A DNA stretch of 59,728 nt from Anaerocolumna aminovalerica (lineage in GTDB: Bacteria; Bacillota; Clostridia; Lachnospirales; Lachnospiraceae): NCBI RefSeq assembly GCF_900115365.1, contig NZ_FOWD01000026.1, forward strand, positions 1-59,728, in the 5' to 3' direction. Numbering within the stretch: the first letter of the stretch is position 1; the number at the start of each line of letters is the position of its first letter. Position numbers and translations under genes: made by a program. This document shows positions 17,876 through 26,751 of this stretch, in pieces. The notes beneath the pieces were generated by a model, which was not told the origin of the DNA, made no database searches, and saw nothing but the letters and a program-made list of their open reading frames with translations.

Positions 17876-19000
17876 TTAATTCTTGCAATGGCTCATTACT
17901 ATTTCATTCATCATTTCCATCTTCTCTTCCATGTTGGCAACCAATTTAAATTGAGTTCTTGCACGGTCTAAGTTATGATGTTCTCTGTGGATTTTAAAGT
18001 AAGTGTCTCCCTCCAGATAATCAGTAAGAAAACGGATACCGCATTCTAAAGTCAGAAGCTTTGCAGAGAAGGCAAGTAATTCATATTCTTTCTTTGTTAA
18101 TGTTTCACCAGCTTCACTTAAGAATCCTTCCACATATTCTTTGAATAAATTAATGTCCATATAAACCTTGGACAAATCTGTCTCATCTTCTGCTGCAGAA
18201 CTTGCTCCAAAACGGATACTGTCACCAAAGTCATAGAAAACGGAACCTGGCATTACAGTATCAAGGTCAATAACACAGATACCTTCATTGGTTTCATTAT
18301 CCATCATAATATTATTTAGTTTTGTATCATTATGAGTTACACGTAAAGGTATCTCTTTCTTTTCGATGAGATCCAACACGATACCACAGTCGTCTTTTCT
18401 AGCTTTTACAAATTCAATTTCCTTTTGAACGTCTTTTGCTCTTCCCATCCTATCTTCTTGTACTGCTTTTTCAAAGTTTTTATAACGGTTTACGGTGTTA
18501 TGAAACTTTTCAATGGTTTCTGATAAGGTTTCTGCCGGGTAATCAGATAATAGTTTCTGGAATCTGCCGAAGGCTTTTGCGGAATTATAGAATAGTCCCG
18601 GTTTTTCAGCAGACTGATAGCAAGTAGCATCCTCAATAAAAAGGTATGCTCTCCAACATTCTTTATCCCCATCTTCATAAAATAATTTTCCGTCTTTTGT
18701 TTTTACGATAGTAAGGGTTTCTCTGTCAGGATTACCGCCGGCTTCCATAATCTTTTTACGTAAATGATTGGTTACCCCTTCAATGTTTTTCATTAATGTC
18801 AATGGATTTTTAAGAATGCTTGTATTAATTCTCTGCAAAACATAACGGATTGGGGGTACTGTTTCTCTTCTGAAATATACCGCATAAGTTGAATTAATAT
18901 GTCCCTGTCCCAGGGGCTCAATATGAATAAACTCTCCATTAAACTCAAATTGATTTACGACTTCTGCTGTTATTTTAGTATCAATTATTTTATTTTCCAT
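17876..19000 (-). CDS. aminoglycoside-phosphotransferase-fold kinase, N-acetylhexosamine kinase (NahK)-like
   Basis: An APH-fold small-molecule kinase. NahK phosphorylates GalNAc/GlcNAc at C1 in the lacto-N-biose/galacto-N-biose pathway. The catalytic loop THNDTKLNNIMM, the metal-binding segment VIDLDTVMPGSVFYDFGDSIRF and the N-terminal EPLGQGHINSTY nucleotide loop resemble that family closely. The position between galE and a sugar nucleotidyltransferase supports a sugar-1-phosphate role. The start is the ATG at 18998-19000 behind GAGGT; the frame opening at 19030 runs into the leader hairpin. The leader carries the recurrent hairpin-GAATCGAGGT element. The substrate is an inference. Confidence 0.72.
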   Translation of the reverse strand: MENKIIDTKITAEVVNQFEFNGEFIHIEPLGQGHINSTYAVYFRRETVPPIRYVLQRINTSILKNPLTLMKNIEGVTNHLRKKIMEAGGNPDRETLTIVKTKDGKLFYEDGDKECWRAYLFIEDATCYQSAEKPGLFYNSAKAFGRFQKLLSDYPAETLSETIEKFHNTVNRYKNFEKAVQEDRMGRAKDVQKEIEFVKARKDDCGIVLDLIEKKEIPLRVTHNDTKLNNIMMDNETNEGICVIDLDTVMPGSVFYDFGDSIRFGASSAAEDETDLSKVYMDINLFKEYVEGFLSEAGETLTKKEYELLAFSAKLLTLECGIRFLTDYLEGDTYFKIHREHHNLDRARTQFKLVANMEEKMEMMNEIVMSHCKN

Positions 19001-19004
19001 GTTA

Positions 19005-19123
19005 ACCTCGATTCCGGTGCTTGGCACCATTTAATAACGACAGCAATTTTGTGCTCCTGCACAAATTGCGGGCTGAAAATGCTTGTTTTATCAACCTAAT
19101 CTGGATTCCGGTGCTTTAGCACC
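19005..19123 (-). promoter_or_regulatory. tandem recurrent hairpin leader of the NahK-like gene
   Basis: On the minus strand, GGTGC-CAA-GCACC (19016-19028) is followed by GGAATCGAGGTT and the ATG. A second copy, GGTGC-TAAA-GCACC (19110-19123) plus GGAATC, lies about 95 bp further upstream. Between them an 11-bp stem with one bulge (GCAATTT-GTGC/GCAC-AAATTGC, 19043-19069) exposes AGGA in its loop. Confidence 0.6.
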
Positions 19124-19187
19124 ATTACGTTTCAGTTATTCTCAATATTAGAACATCCAGTGGTTGAAATATCCCTGTTTGTAAATA

Positions 19188-20117
19188 TTATTTATTCCAC
19201 AAATTCTCCGGGTAAACACCTATTTCAATTTGTTTACTAATGAATTTCACGATTTCTTCTTTATCTTCATGGTAAGTTACACCATACCATTTTGCATTGG
19301 TATTAAGGACTTTAACATCGCATTTTTCATTGTCAATTAAGTTTTGTACCACAGATGGCAAGAAGAATTCTGCTTTTGCTAAAGTAGCGGTGTCCTGTTT
19401 AAAGAAGTTCTTCATCTGCTTTTCGATTTCAGTAAAAATGTCCGGTGTAAAGCCCCAGCAGTTCATAGATACGGTACTGTTTGGATCTATTGTTGTCCAG
19501 CCGTCACCTTCTTCGTAGAACTGAACCTTTCCGTGGTTGTATTGAATCTTTGTTCTTTCTGTTACATTCTTTAGATAATTATTGGCATCTGTGGTGCATA
19601 CACCTCTTGCAACGTGACCATTTTCAGTTAAGGTGTTATTTAAGATAAATCCTGCCATTGCAAAATGATGCTTATCTCCGGCTTCCGGCTTTTCTTTCAA
19701 AAAATCAGCTAATTGTACAAAAGAATCTCTTCCATAGAAATCATCTGCATTAATAACTGCAAAATTCTCATTCACTAAATCCTTGCAGCTATAAACAGCA
19801 TGTGCAGTTCCCCAAGGTTTTGTTCTTCCCTCCGGCATTACAGTTCCTTCCGGAATTGTATCAATTTTCTGAAATGCATATTTTACATCAACTAAGTTCT
19901 CAACACGCTTTCCCACTGTGTCACGAAATACTTCATAATTCTCTTCTTTTATAATAAATACAACTTTATTAAAGCCTGCTATAATAGCATCATAAATAGA
20001 ATAATCAATAATGAATTCACCATGTTTCCCAACCGGATCAATTTGTTTTAATCCGCCATATCTGCTTCCCATTCCTGCAGCCATAATTACCAACGTTAAA
20101 TCACCTGTATTATCCAT
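19188..20117 (-). CDS. sugar-phosphate nucleotidyltransferase
   Basis: A GT-A fold nucleotidyltransferase that would couple a sugar-1-phosphate to UTP or another NTP. The signature IMAAGMGSRYGGLKQIDPVG is at residues 10-30, and VINADDFYGRDSF carries the metal-binding Asp. A length of 309 aa lacking the hexapeptide-repeat tail sets it apart from GlmU and GlgC. With the NahK-like kinase and galE downstream it could form a three-step route from free hexose or HexNAc to UDP-sugar and its epimer. GGAGGAAGCT precedes the ATG. The exact sugar and nucleotide specificity cannot be read from the sequence. Confidence 0.75.
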   Translation of the reverse strand: MDNTGDLTLVIMAAGMGSRYGGLKQIDPVGKHGEFIIDYSIYDAIIAGFNKVVFIIKEENYEVFRDTVGKRVENLVDVKYAFQKIDTIPEGTVMPEGRTKPWGTAHAVYSCKDLVNENFAVINADDFYGRDSFVQLADFLKEKPEAGDKHHFAMAGFILNNTLTENGHVARGVCTTDANNYLKNVTERTKIQYNHGKVQFYEEGDGWTTIDPNSTVSMNCWGFTPDIFTEIEKQMKNFFKQDTATLAKAEFFLPSVVQNLIDNEKCDVKVLNTNAKWYGVTYHEDKEEIVKFISKQIEIGVYPENLWNK

Positions 20118-20366
20118 AGCTTCCTCCTTCTAAACTTGTTCTATCAAGATACAGATTAATTATTTCTCTGCTCTTTAAAAGTGTTTTTAAAGTATCTATA
20201 TATAGCTTTATTTTATTTAATAACAGGAAAGATTACTATGAAGAATCGTATGATTATTAGTAATTTAGTATGATGTTATATTATTTTACGATAATTATAT
20301 AAATCTACATTATACATAGGAAATCTAAAAGAGCGGCTTTAATTTCAGGTAATTTTTCAGAAAGAA
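20118..20366. other. leader of the nucleotidyltransferase unit
   Basis: AT-rich non-coding DNA upstream of the minus-strand nucleotidyltransferase. No recognisable riboswitch or repeat was seen. Confidence 0.4.
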
Positions 20367-20402
20367 AAACCAGGAAGAGATACTGCTCCAACTCCCTGGT
20401 TT
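20367..20402 (-). terminator. terminator after the transglutaminase-like gene
   Basis: AAACCAGG (20367-20374) and CCTGGTTT (20395-20402) form an 8-bp stem with GAAGAG/CTCC pairing inside, 90 bp beyond the stop on the minus strand. Confidence 0.6.
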
Positions 20403-20491
20403 CTATCTAAACTATTCTTTTTAAATGGCTAACTTTCCAGACAGGATAATCCGGGATATCTCAAAATAAAAGATAAGATGCTTTTCACCTC

Positions 20492-21355
20492 TTATTCTTC
20501 ATAACTTTCTTTACTCATATTGTACTCCTTATGAAACTCTTCTGTCTGAAACTCTTCATCTCTCACATGGTTTGGAAAGTCCTTATCCGCCTTTAAGAAG
20601 AAATCATACGTCAGCACTTCTTCCCCGTTCCAGGTAAGTGGATCGTCCCAAGTACTGTCAAAATTATACCATTTTCCCTCTAAGTATACGATATTCCAAC
20701 CATGGGCTTCACCATTACCTGTTCCGGTTACGATTCTACAGGGAATCCCTGCTTCCGTAAGCATTTTATAGGCTAAACTCATATATCCTTGGCAAGTAGA
20801 TGTTTTTTCGAACAAATTATCATAGGCGGAATAATTTCTCATAGAGGTATCATAAGAAGCATTTTCTATAATAAAATCATGAATTTTCTTAATCTTCTCA
20901 TAATCGCTAAGTTTTTCTATATTCCACTTACGGAAAAGCTTTTTAACCTTATCATCTACTTTTTTTGTTTCATCTGCAGTTTCATTATATTTAAACTGAT
21001 AAGTAACAGATAAAATTTTTCCCAAACCCCCAACTTTAGCATAAATGCTTTCCACCTTATATCTAAGATAATCATAGTCACTGGAAGTTTGCTGATCATC
21101 TATGGAATAAGCCATGTTTATTGCATCCTCTGTAAACCAATCTATACTGTTGAATTCCCCAACATACTGAATTATAAGTTCTTCCTCCCCTTTAAGCATG
21201 GCTTGGCGGATTGTATTAATAAACTCTTCTTCCACGGTTTCTTCCGTTGTGATTACATGGTATACCCACTCAATTATTTTATATTTATCTTCAAGCTTAT
21301 ATATTAATACAGCAAATAATGCTATAATTGCTAAGGTTTTTATAAGTTTTTTCAC
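20492..21355 (-). CDS. membrane-anchored transglutaminase-like (papain-fold) protein
   Basis: An N-terminal hydrophobic anchor (LIKTLAIIALFAVLIY) is followed by an extracytoplasmic domain. The papain-like triad is visible: Cys in KTSTCQGYMSLAYKML, His in GEAHGWNIVYLEGKWYNF and Asp in DSTWDDP. Such domains act as proteases or peptide-crosslinkers, or as inactive peptide-binding modules in the envelope. The start is GTG at 21353-21355, placed 7 nt after GAGGT; an ATG at 21373 has no ribosome-binding site. It is monocistronic, and the terminator lies 90 bp downstream. Confidence 0.75.
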   Translation of the reverse strand: MKKLIKTLAIIALFAVLIYKLEDKYKIIEWVYHVITTEETVEEEFINTIRQAMLKGEEELIIQYVGEFNSIDWFTEDAINMAYSIDDQQTSSDYDYLRYKVESIYAKVGGLGKILSVTYQFKYNETADETKKVDDKVKKLFRKWNIEKLSDYEKIKKIHDFIIENASYDTSMRNYSAYDNLFEKTSTCQGYMSLAYKMLTEAGIPCRIVTGTGNGEAHGWNIVYLEGKWYNFDSTWDDPLTWNGEEVLTYDFFLKADKDFPNHVRDEEFQTEEFHKEYNMSKESYEE

Positions 21356-21621
21356 AAAAGGCACCTCAAACATTCTAAATCATTATGGTTTCGTAAATAA
21401 AACAAGTTTCTAATAATCATTATATAGATTATTGGTTCATTATATCTTATTTTAGAACCAATAACCATATGAAAAAAAAGAAAAGGAAGAACAACTTAAC
21501 AGTATTCTTCCCTTTCATATTAACTTTGTTTAGAATGGTTGAGATCATTTATGAATTATGTAATGCCTAGCTTCTAAACGATACTCTCTTACACTAGAAA
21601 TACTCTCATCGGATTATCTTT

Positions 21622-21912
21622 TTATTCTGCTTCTGCTGCAGTCTCATCTGTACCTACTTCAGCTGCTGCTTCATAGCTTTCCAAGATAATTTTTTGTATC
21701 TTCTCCCTAGTTTCAGAATTGATTGGATGTGCGATGTCGCGATATTCACCATCACCGGCTTTACGGCTTGGCATTGCTATAAATAACCCTTTTTCACCCT
21801 CAATTACCTTAATATCATGAACAACAAATTCATTGTCCATAGTAATTGAAACAACCGCCTTCATCTTTCCTTCTTTGCTTACTTTGCGTACTCGCACGTC
21901 TGTAATTTGCAT
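21622..21912 (-). CDS. spoVG: septation/sporulation regulator SpoVG
   Basis: SpoVG is a small conserved nucleic-acid-binding regulator linked to asymmetric septation and envelope functions. The entire family core is present: [54 protein letters not shown] and [11 protein letters not shown]. The 96-aa length is typical, with a short acidic Ala/Glu tail. AAGGGGG precedes the ATG. It stands alone; in B. subtilis it precedes glmU and prs, whereas here glgD lies upstream. A sigma-H promoter was not confidently seen. Confidence 0.96.
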   Translation of the reverse strand: MQITDVRVRKVSKEGKMKAVVSITMDNEFVVHDIKVIEGEKGLFIAMPSRKAGDGEYRDIAHPINSETREKIQKIILESYEAAAEVGTDETAAEAE

Positions 21913-22069
21913 TTTGTAAGTCCCCCTTCTGAGTTTATCTTTTGGTTTTTTATAGATAAAAATTTTATCTTAACGTATTTAATACCCACCAAAATCTGTA
22001 GGATTTAGTTGAAAAAATAAATTTTACAACTTCTTGATTTGTATGTATTCTATAGCTAAAGCAGGAGTT

Positions 22070-23191
22070 TTATAACACATATCTATTATTTTTCTCCACC
22101 ACAATCCTGATTTCACCATCTTCACCTATATAGCTTGAATTTGCCTGGATGGTGCCTCTGCTTTCTACAATACAATTTTCTATATAGGTATTATTACCTA
22201 TATATACATCGTTCAAAATAATAGAATTCTTAATAGTACAGTTATTACCTATGTAAACTTTTTTGAACAGTATGGAATTTTCCACCTGACCATTGATAAT
22301 ACAACCGTTGGAAATTAAACTGTTTTTCGTATTGGAGCCCTGGTTGTACTTGGCAGGAGGCAAATCCTCTACTTTAGAATATATATCCGGATACTGCCTG
22401 AAGAAATAATTCCTGACATCCTTGTCCAGAAAATCCATGTTTGTTTTATAATAAGCCTCCACAGTAGAAATATTATTCCAATAAGTATCCATAGAATAGG
22501 CATATATTTTCTTAATATCCTTATACCTGATCAGAATATCCTTTACAAAATCAAACCGCACTTCCTCAGCCGCTTTTTCTAACAATTCAATTAATTGACG
22601 TCTGCGGATAATATATATTCCCGTAGACACAGTATCGGAATCTGTTACAATTGGCTTCTCTTCAAACTGTGTGATTCGTCCATCTTCCCCTGTTTTAACT
22701 ACTCCAAACCTGCAGGCATCTTCATCCTTAGGAAGCCTTGTACATACTACCGTAATATCTGCTCTTTTATTAATATGATAATCTAAAACTTTATGATAGT
22801 CCAGCTTATATATACAATCTCCTGATGCAATAACTGCATATGGTTCATGACTCTTTTTCAAGAAACTTATATTCTGATACATAGCATCTGCTGTTCCCCG
22901 GTACCAGTAGCTGTTTCTTGCGGTTATTGTAGGTGTAAATACGAATAGTCCACCTTGTTTTCTTCCAAAATCCCACCATTTTGAAGAACTCAGGTGTTCA
23001 TTTAAAGACTTTGCATTATATTGTGTAATTACTGCAACTTTTTGAATGTGGGAATTTGACATATTACTTAATGCAAAATCGATTGCACGATAACTTCCGG
23101 CAACAGGCATGGCTGCAATAGCTCTTTTGTTGGATAATTCCCTCATCTTATTATTATTCCCACCTGCTAAAACAATACCTATTGCTTTCAT
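22070..23191 (-). CDS. glgD: glucose-1-phosphate adenylyltransferase subunit GlgD
   Basis: GlgD is the partner subunit of GlgC in Firmicutes ADP-glucose pyrophosphorylase, the committed step of glycogen synthesis. It has a degenerate pyrophosphorylase N-terminus ([20 protein letters not shown]), where GlgC has the catalytic GGxGxRL loop, and a C-terminal left-handed beta-helix with hexapeptide repeats ([20 protein letters not shown]). It overlaps glgC by 4 bp (ATGA-type coupling). At 373 aa it is typical. GlgD usually stimulates GlgC rather than catalysing by itself. Confidence 0.95.
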   Translation of the reverse strand: MKAIGIVLAGGNNNKMRELSNKRAIAAMPVAGSYRAIDFALSNMSNSHIQKVAVITQYNAKSLNEHLSSSKWWDFGRKQGGLFVFTPTITARNSYWYRGTADAMYQNISFLKKSHEPYAVIASGDCIYKLDYHKVLDYHINKRADITVVCTRLPKDEDACRFGVVKTGEDGRITQFEEKPIVTDSDTVSTGIYIIRRRQLIELLEKAAEEVRFDFVKDILIRYKDIKKIYAYSMDTYWNNISTVEAYYKTNMDFLDKDVRNYFFRQYPDIYSKVEDLPPAKYNQGSNTKNSLISNGCIINGQVENSILFKKVYIGNNCTIKNSIILNDVYIGNNTYIENCIVESRGTIQANSSYIGEDGEIRIVVEKNNRYVL

Positions 23192-24462
23192 AATCTGTCA
23201 CCTGCCTTAATCAAAGTTTCACCGCTTTCAAGAACTCCGTTTGGATAATCCTCGGGAAGGGTAATTCCTTCTATGGCTGTATTTTTACCAATCTTTACAC
23301 CGGATGGTATTTGAGTATTTTCAGCCACTGTAACAAGACCAAAGGAATAAATATTAGGATATAATTTATTCGGGACTTCTTCCCCCACACCTAATTGTGT
23401 ATTGGCACCAATCACTGCTCCTTCTGCAATAATAGATTTATTAATATGTACACCTTCTTCAATCACTACATCTTTCATTATAATGGAATCCCGAATAACT
23501 GCACCGGATCCAATTGTAACTCCAGAACCGATAACAGAACTATATACTTCGCCATAGACTTCCGTTCCTTCACCTATGATTGCTTTATTAACGGCAGCGG
23601 TATCCGAAATGTAGCCCGGTGGAATAGTATCTGCTTTCGTATATATCCTCCAGAATTCTTCATATAAATTGAACTCCGGAACCAAATCTATCAGTTCCAT
23701 ATTGGATTCCCAATACGCCCCTAAAGTGCCTACATCTTTCCAGTATCCATTGTATTCGTAAGCAAATACTCTATCGCCTTTTTGATGACAATAGGGAATA
23801 ATGTGTTTGCCAAAATCACATCCCTTTTGCGACCATAAGGCAATTAGTGCATCCTTTAACACCTTCCAGGTAAAAATATAAATCCCCATGGAAGCTAAAT
23901 TACTCCGTGGTTTTTCCGGTTTCTCTTCAAATTCAGTAATTCTCTTATTCTCATCTGTGATTGCTACACCAAACCTGTTGGCTTCTTCTATTGGTACCGG
24001 GATGGTTGCTAAGGTAATATCCGCATTCTTTGATTTATGAAAATCCAGCATGACCTCATAATCCATCTTGTAAATATGATCCCCGCCAAGAATCAGTACA
24101 TAATCGGGATTATAGTATTCCATATATCCTAAGTTTTGATATATGGCATTGGCTGTTCCTGTATACCATTCACTGCAAGTATTCTTTTCATAAGGAGGAA
24201 GAATACTTACACCCCCAATATTCCGATCCAGATCCCATGGTATACCAATCCCTATATGTGTGTTTAATCGCAAAGGCTGATACTGAGTCAGCACACCGAC
24301 GGTATCAATACCTGAATTGATACAATTACTAAGAGGAAAGTCGATGATTCTATATTTCCCCCCGAATGCAACCGCCGGCTTAGCTACATGGGACGTCAAA
24401 ACTCCCAGTCTGGAGCCTTGTCCACCGGCAAGAAGCATTGCTATCATTTCCTTTTTAATCAT
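23188..24462 (-). CDS. glgC: glucose-1-phosphate adenylyltransferase
   Basis: GlgC makes ADP-glucose and pyrophosphate from glucose-1-phosphate and ATP. The catalytic loop [20 protein letters not shown], the [10 protein letters not shown] motif and the C-terminal beta-helix are intact over 424 aa. GAGGTG precedes the ATG. A good minus-strand promoter lies 30-57 bp upstream. It is the first gene of the glgC-glgD operon; synthase and branching enzyme are not in the window. Confidence 0.97.
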   Translation of the reverse strand: MIKKEMIAMLLAGGQGSRLGVLTSHVAKPAVAFGGKYRIIDFPLSNCINSGIDTVGVLTQYQPLRLNTHIGIGIPWDLDRNIGGVSILPPYEKNTCSEWYTGTANAIYQNLGYMEYYNPDYVLILGGDHIYKMDYEVMLDFHKSKNADITLATIPVPIEEANRFGVAITDENKRITEFEEKPEKPRSNLASMGIYIFTWKVLKDALIALWSQKGCDFGKHIIPYCHQKGDRVFAYEYNGYWKDVGTLGAYWESNMELIDLVPEFNLYEEFWRIYTKADTIPPGYISDTAAVNKAIIGEGTEVYGEVYSSVIGSGVTIGSGAVIRDSIIMKDVVIEEGVHINKSIIAEGAVIGANTQLGVGEEVPNKLYPNIYSFGLVTVAENTQIPSGVKIGKNTAIEGITLPEDYPNGVLESGETLIKAGDRL

Positions 24463-24490
24463 GCAATCACCTCTTACTCAATCTGAGACT

Positions 24491-24519
24491 ATTATACCAT
24501 ATATTTCTATTGTTGTGAA
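24491..24519 (-). promoter_or_regulatory. glgCD promoter
   Basis: On the minus strand, TTCACA (24514-24519), 17 bp, TATAAT (24491-24496), about 30 bp from the glgC start. Confidence 0.65.
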
Positions 24520-24790
24520 TAAATTTTACAATAATTTTCGAAATATTTAAAACTTTTACTACATATTGTATATATCTATTACCAGAAAATATAAATTAAT
24601 TATAAATTATTAACATAATTAATTAATTCCTGTCATTAATTATAATATTCTATATATTATAGATATACGATGATTCTAAATTCCTCTTTTATTATTGGTG
24701 AAATCAGGAGCGCAAAGCAATAAAATAGAGTATTTATAATTTATCAGCAGCCTGCATAGCCTGTTTGCTTCCCCATAGGATAAATTTTAA
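24520..24790. other. AT-rich divergent spacer between glgC and murC
   Basis: No ORF seen. A GGAGCGCAAAGC stretch near 24707 is locally GC-rich, but I could not fold it into a known riboswitch. Confidence 0.4.
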
Positions 24791-24858
24791 TTGTATTTTT
24801 ATAGGAAACGGTTATAATAACAATATGTAACTTATATCTGACACTTATTTCAGATATA
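24791..24858 (+). promoter_or_regulatory. murC promoter and 5' hairpin
   Basis: TTGTAT (24791-24796), 16 bp, TATAAT (24813-24818). A 9-bp hairpin TATATCTGA/TCAGATATA (24833-24858) follows in the predicted leader, about 30 bp before the ATG. Confidence 0.55.
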
Positions 24859-24888
24859 AACCAATTAATTTAGAATAGGAAGTGTCTT

Positions 24889-26292
24889 ATGTATCAAATT
24901 GATTTTAGCAAACCAAACAACGTGCACTTTATTGGTATCGGCGGTATTAGTATGAGTGGACTGGCCGAACTTTTACATACGATGGGTTTTCGTGTCAGTG
25001 GTTCTGATTCAAAAATGAGTAAAATTACAAATCACCTAGAAAGTATTGGTATAAATATAATATATGGACAAAGGTCTTCAAATATTACACCTGATATTAA
25101 CTTTGTAGTTTATACTTCCGCAGTAAAGGAAGATAATCCAGAATACCAGTCCGTTATTCAGGCAGGGATCCCCATTATGGACCGTGCAGAACTCCTTGGC
25201 CAGGTAATGCTTCATTATACTGATTCCATTGCCATTGCCGGAACTCACGGAAAAACTACAACTACTTCCATGTCATCTCTTATCCTATTAAAAGCAAATT
25301 TAGATCCAACCATTTCCGTGGGCGGAATCTTGGATAATATAGGAGGAAATATTCGTATAGGCCATTCGGAGCATTTCATTACGGAAGCTTGTGAGTACAC
25401 CAACAGTTTTCTAAAATTTAATCCTGCAAGGAGTATAATATTAAATGTAGAGGCAGAGCATCTTGATTTCTTTAAGGATTTAGATGATATCCGTCATTCT
25501 TTCCGTGAATTTGCAAAGCGCCTTCCTGATGATGGATTATTAATTATTAATGGTGATATTGACAATGTAAGTTATTTTACAGAGGATTTACCCTGTAATG
25601 TAATAACTTACAGTGTGAATCAGGAGATGAGCCCTGTTTCAAAGGCATTGCTTCATTATAGTGCAGCTAATGTAATGTTTGATGGTAAAGGCCATGGTCA
25701 TTATGATTTAATGGAAAATGGCAAACTGCTGACTCACATTGATTTAAATATAATGGGAATTCATAATATTTCCAACTCCTTACCAGCGATTGCTCTGGCA
25801 AGAAGTTTAAATATACCTTTAGATGTTATCAAAGAGGCTTTGCTATCCTTTCAAGGCACGGAACGCCGGTTTGAATATAAGGGAGAGATAGGCGGAATCA
25901 CCATAATCGATGATTATGCACACCATCCTACCGAAGTAAGGGCTACTTTAGCAGCTGCTAAGAATTATCCACACAAAACAACCTGGTGTGTATTCCAGCC
26001 CCACACGTATACCAGAACAAAATCTTTCTTAAAAGATTTTGCAAAAGCTTTATCTTTAGCAGATAAAGTAGTGTTAACTGATATATATGCCGCAAGGGAA
26101 GCCAATCCCGGAGACATTTCTTCAAAAGATTTACAGGATGAACTGTTGAAATTAGGGAAAGAAACCTATTATTTTCAAAGCTTTGGAGAAATCGAAAACT
26201 TTTTATTGCAAAATTGTACTAACGGCGACTTGTTGATAACTATGGGCGCTGGAGACGTTGTAAACATTGGAGAAGCACTTCTTGGGGAATAG
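24889..26292 (+). CDS. murC: UDP-N-acetylmuramate--L-alanine ligase
   Basis: MurC adds L-alanine to UDP-MurNAc, the first step of stem-peptide synthesis. The N-terminal Rossmann motif FIGIGGISMSGLAELL, the ATP loop AGTHGKTTTTSM, the metal-binding EACEYTNSF and the C-terminal IIDDYAHHPTEVRA are all intact. The length of 467 aa is standard. AGGAAGTG precedes the ATG. Two overlapping-spaced DnaA-box sequences begin right at its stop codon, so replication control elements directly abut it. Confidence 0.97.
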   Translation: MYQIDFSKPNNVHFIGIGGISMSGLAELLHTMGFRVSGSDSKMSKITNHLESIGINIIYGQRSSNITPDINFVVYTSAVKEDNPEYQSVIQAGIPIMDRAELLGQVMLHYTDSIAIAGTHGKTTTTSMSSLILLKANLDPTISVGGILDNIGGNIRIGHSEHFITEACEYTNSFLKFNPARSIILNVEAEHLDFFKDLDDIRHSFREFAKRLPDDGLLIINGDIDNVSYFTEDLPCNVITYSVNQEMSPVSKALLHYSAANVMFDGKGHGHYDLMENGKLLTHIDLNIMGIHNISNSLPAIALARSLNIPLDVIKEALLSFQGTERRFEYKGEIGGITIIDDYAHHPTEVRATLAAAKNYPHKTTWCVFQPHTYTRTKSFLKDFAKALSLADKVVLTDIYAAREANPGDISSKDLQDELLKLGKETYYFQSFGEIENFLLQNCTNGDLLITMGAGDVVNIGEALLGE

Positions 26293-26322
26293 TTATCCAC
26301 ATTATCCACAATCTTATCAACA
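26293..26322. promoter_or_regulatory. DnaA-box cluster, first group
   Basis: TTATCCACA at 26293-26301 and again at 26302-26310, in direct 9-bp tandem, then TTATCAACA at 26314-26322. TTATNCACA is the DnaA consensus, and all three lie in the same orientation just after murC. Confidence 0.7.
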
Positions 26323-26468
26323 ATTCTATTGTGATATGGTTGTGGATTTTTTAGTTCACATAATAACCTTTGTACTTCACTATAAAATATTCCCAATTCT
26401 TAAGATTTATTTTGAATACCAACATTTCTTGCTCTTGTAACATAAATTAGAAGAATTCTTGCACCAAT

Positions 26469-26495
26469 CTATCCACATTATCCACATTGTCCACA
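26469..26495. promoter_or_regulatory. DnaA-box cluster, second group
   Basis: CTATCCACA, TTATCCACA and TTGTCCACA follow each other without a gap (26469-26477, 26478-26486, 26487-26495). They lie about 60 bp upstream of the promoter of the dnaD/helicase-loader genes. Confidence 0.7.
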
Positions 26496-26552
26496 AATGT
26501 TTTGTGGGGAATTTCCACTCCCATTTCACCTATTTCATTCTTTTGAAACCTA

Positions 26553-26561
26553 TGCTATAAT
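26553..26561 (+). promoter_or_regulatory. extended -10 promoter of the dnaD-dnaI-like unit
   Basis: TGCTATAAT (TG-N-TATAAT) at 26553-26561 with no good -35, as in extended -10 promoters. It leaves a leader of about 185 nt before the ATG. The second DnaA-box group lies just upstream. Confidence 0.55.
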
Positions 26562-26751
26562 GAGGCGGAATGAGGATGGCAGGTGAATTAAAGTATTTCC
26601 ATTGCAAGCTTCTCTTGCTAATTCTCACTGATGCTTATAACATGAACATCCTTCGATTCATGTTATATAGTCGTTGTAACAAATATTAATTAACATGTTA
26701 ATAGCAGAAGATTTATAGTATGTATTCTGCATAGAAAGGCTTGGTATAAAA

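Noticed and set aside
24690-24790. c-di-GMP riboswitch (GGAGCGCAAAGC)
   Set aside because: Only a short match to the conserved GCAAAGC piece. The GCACAGGGCAAACC half and the tetraloop-receptor architecture are absent.
26293-26751. oriC
   Set aside because: DnaA boxes are dense, but no dnaA or dnaN is present and no clear AT-rich unwinding element was identified. Called a DnaA-box cluster instead.
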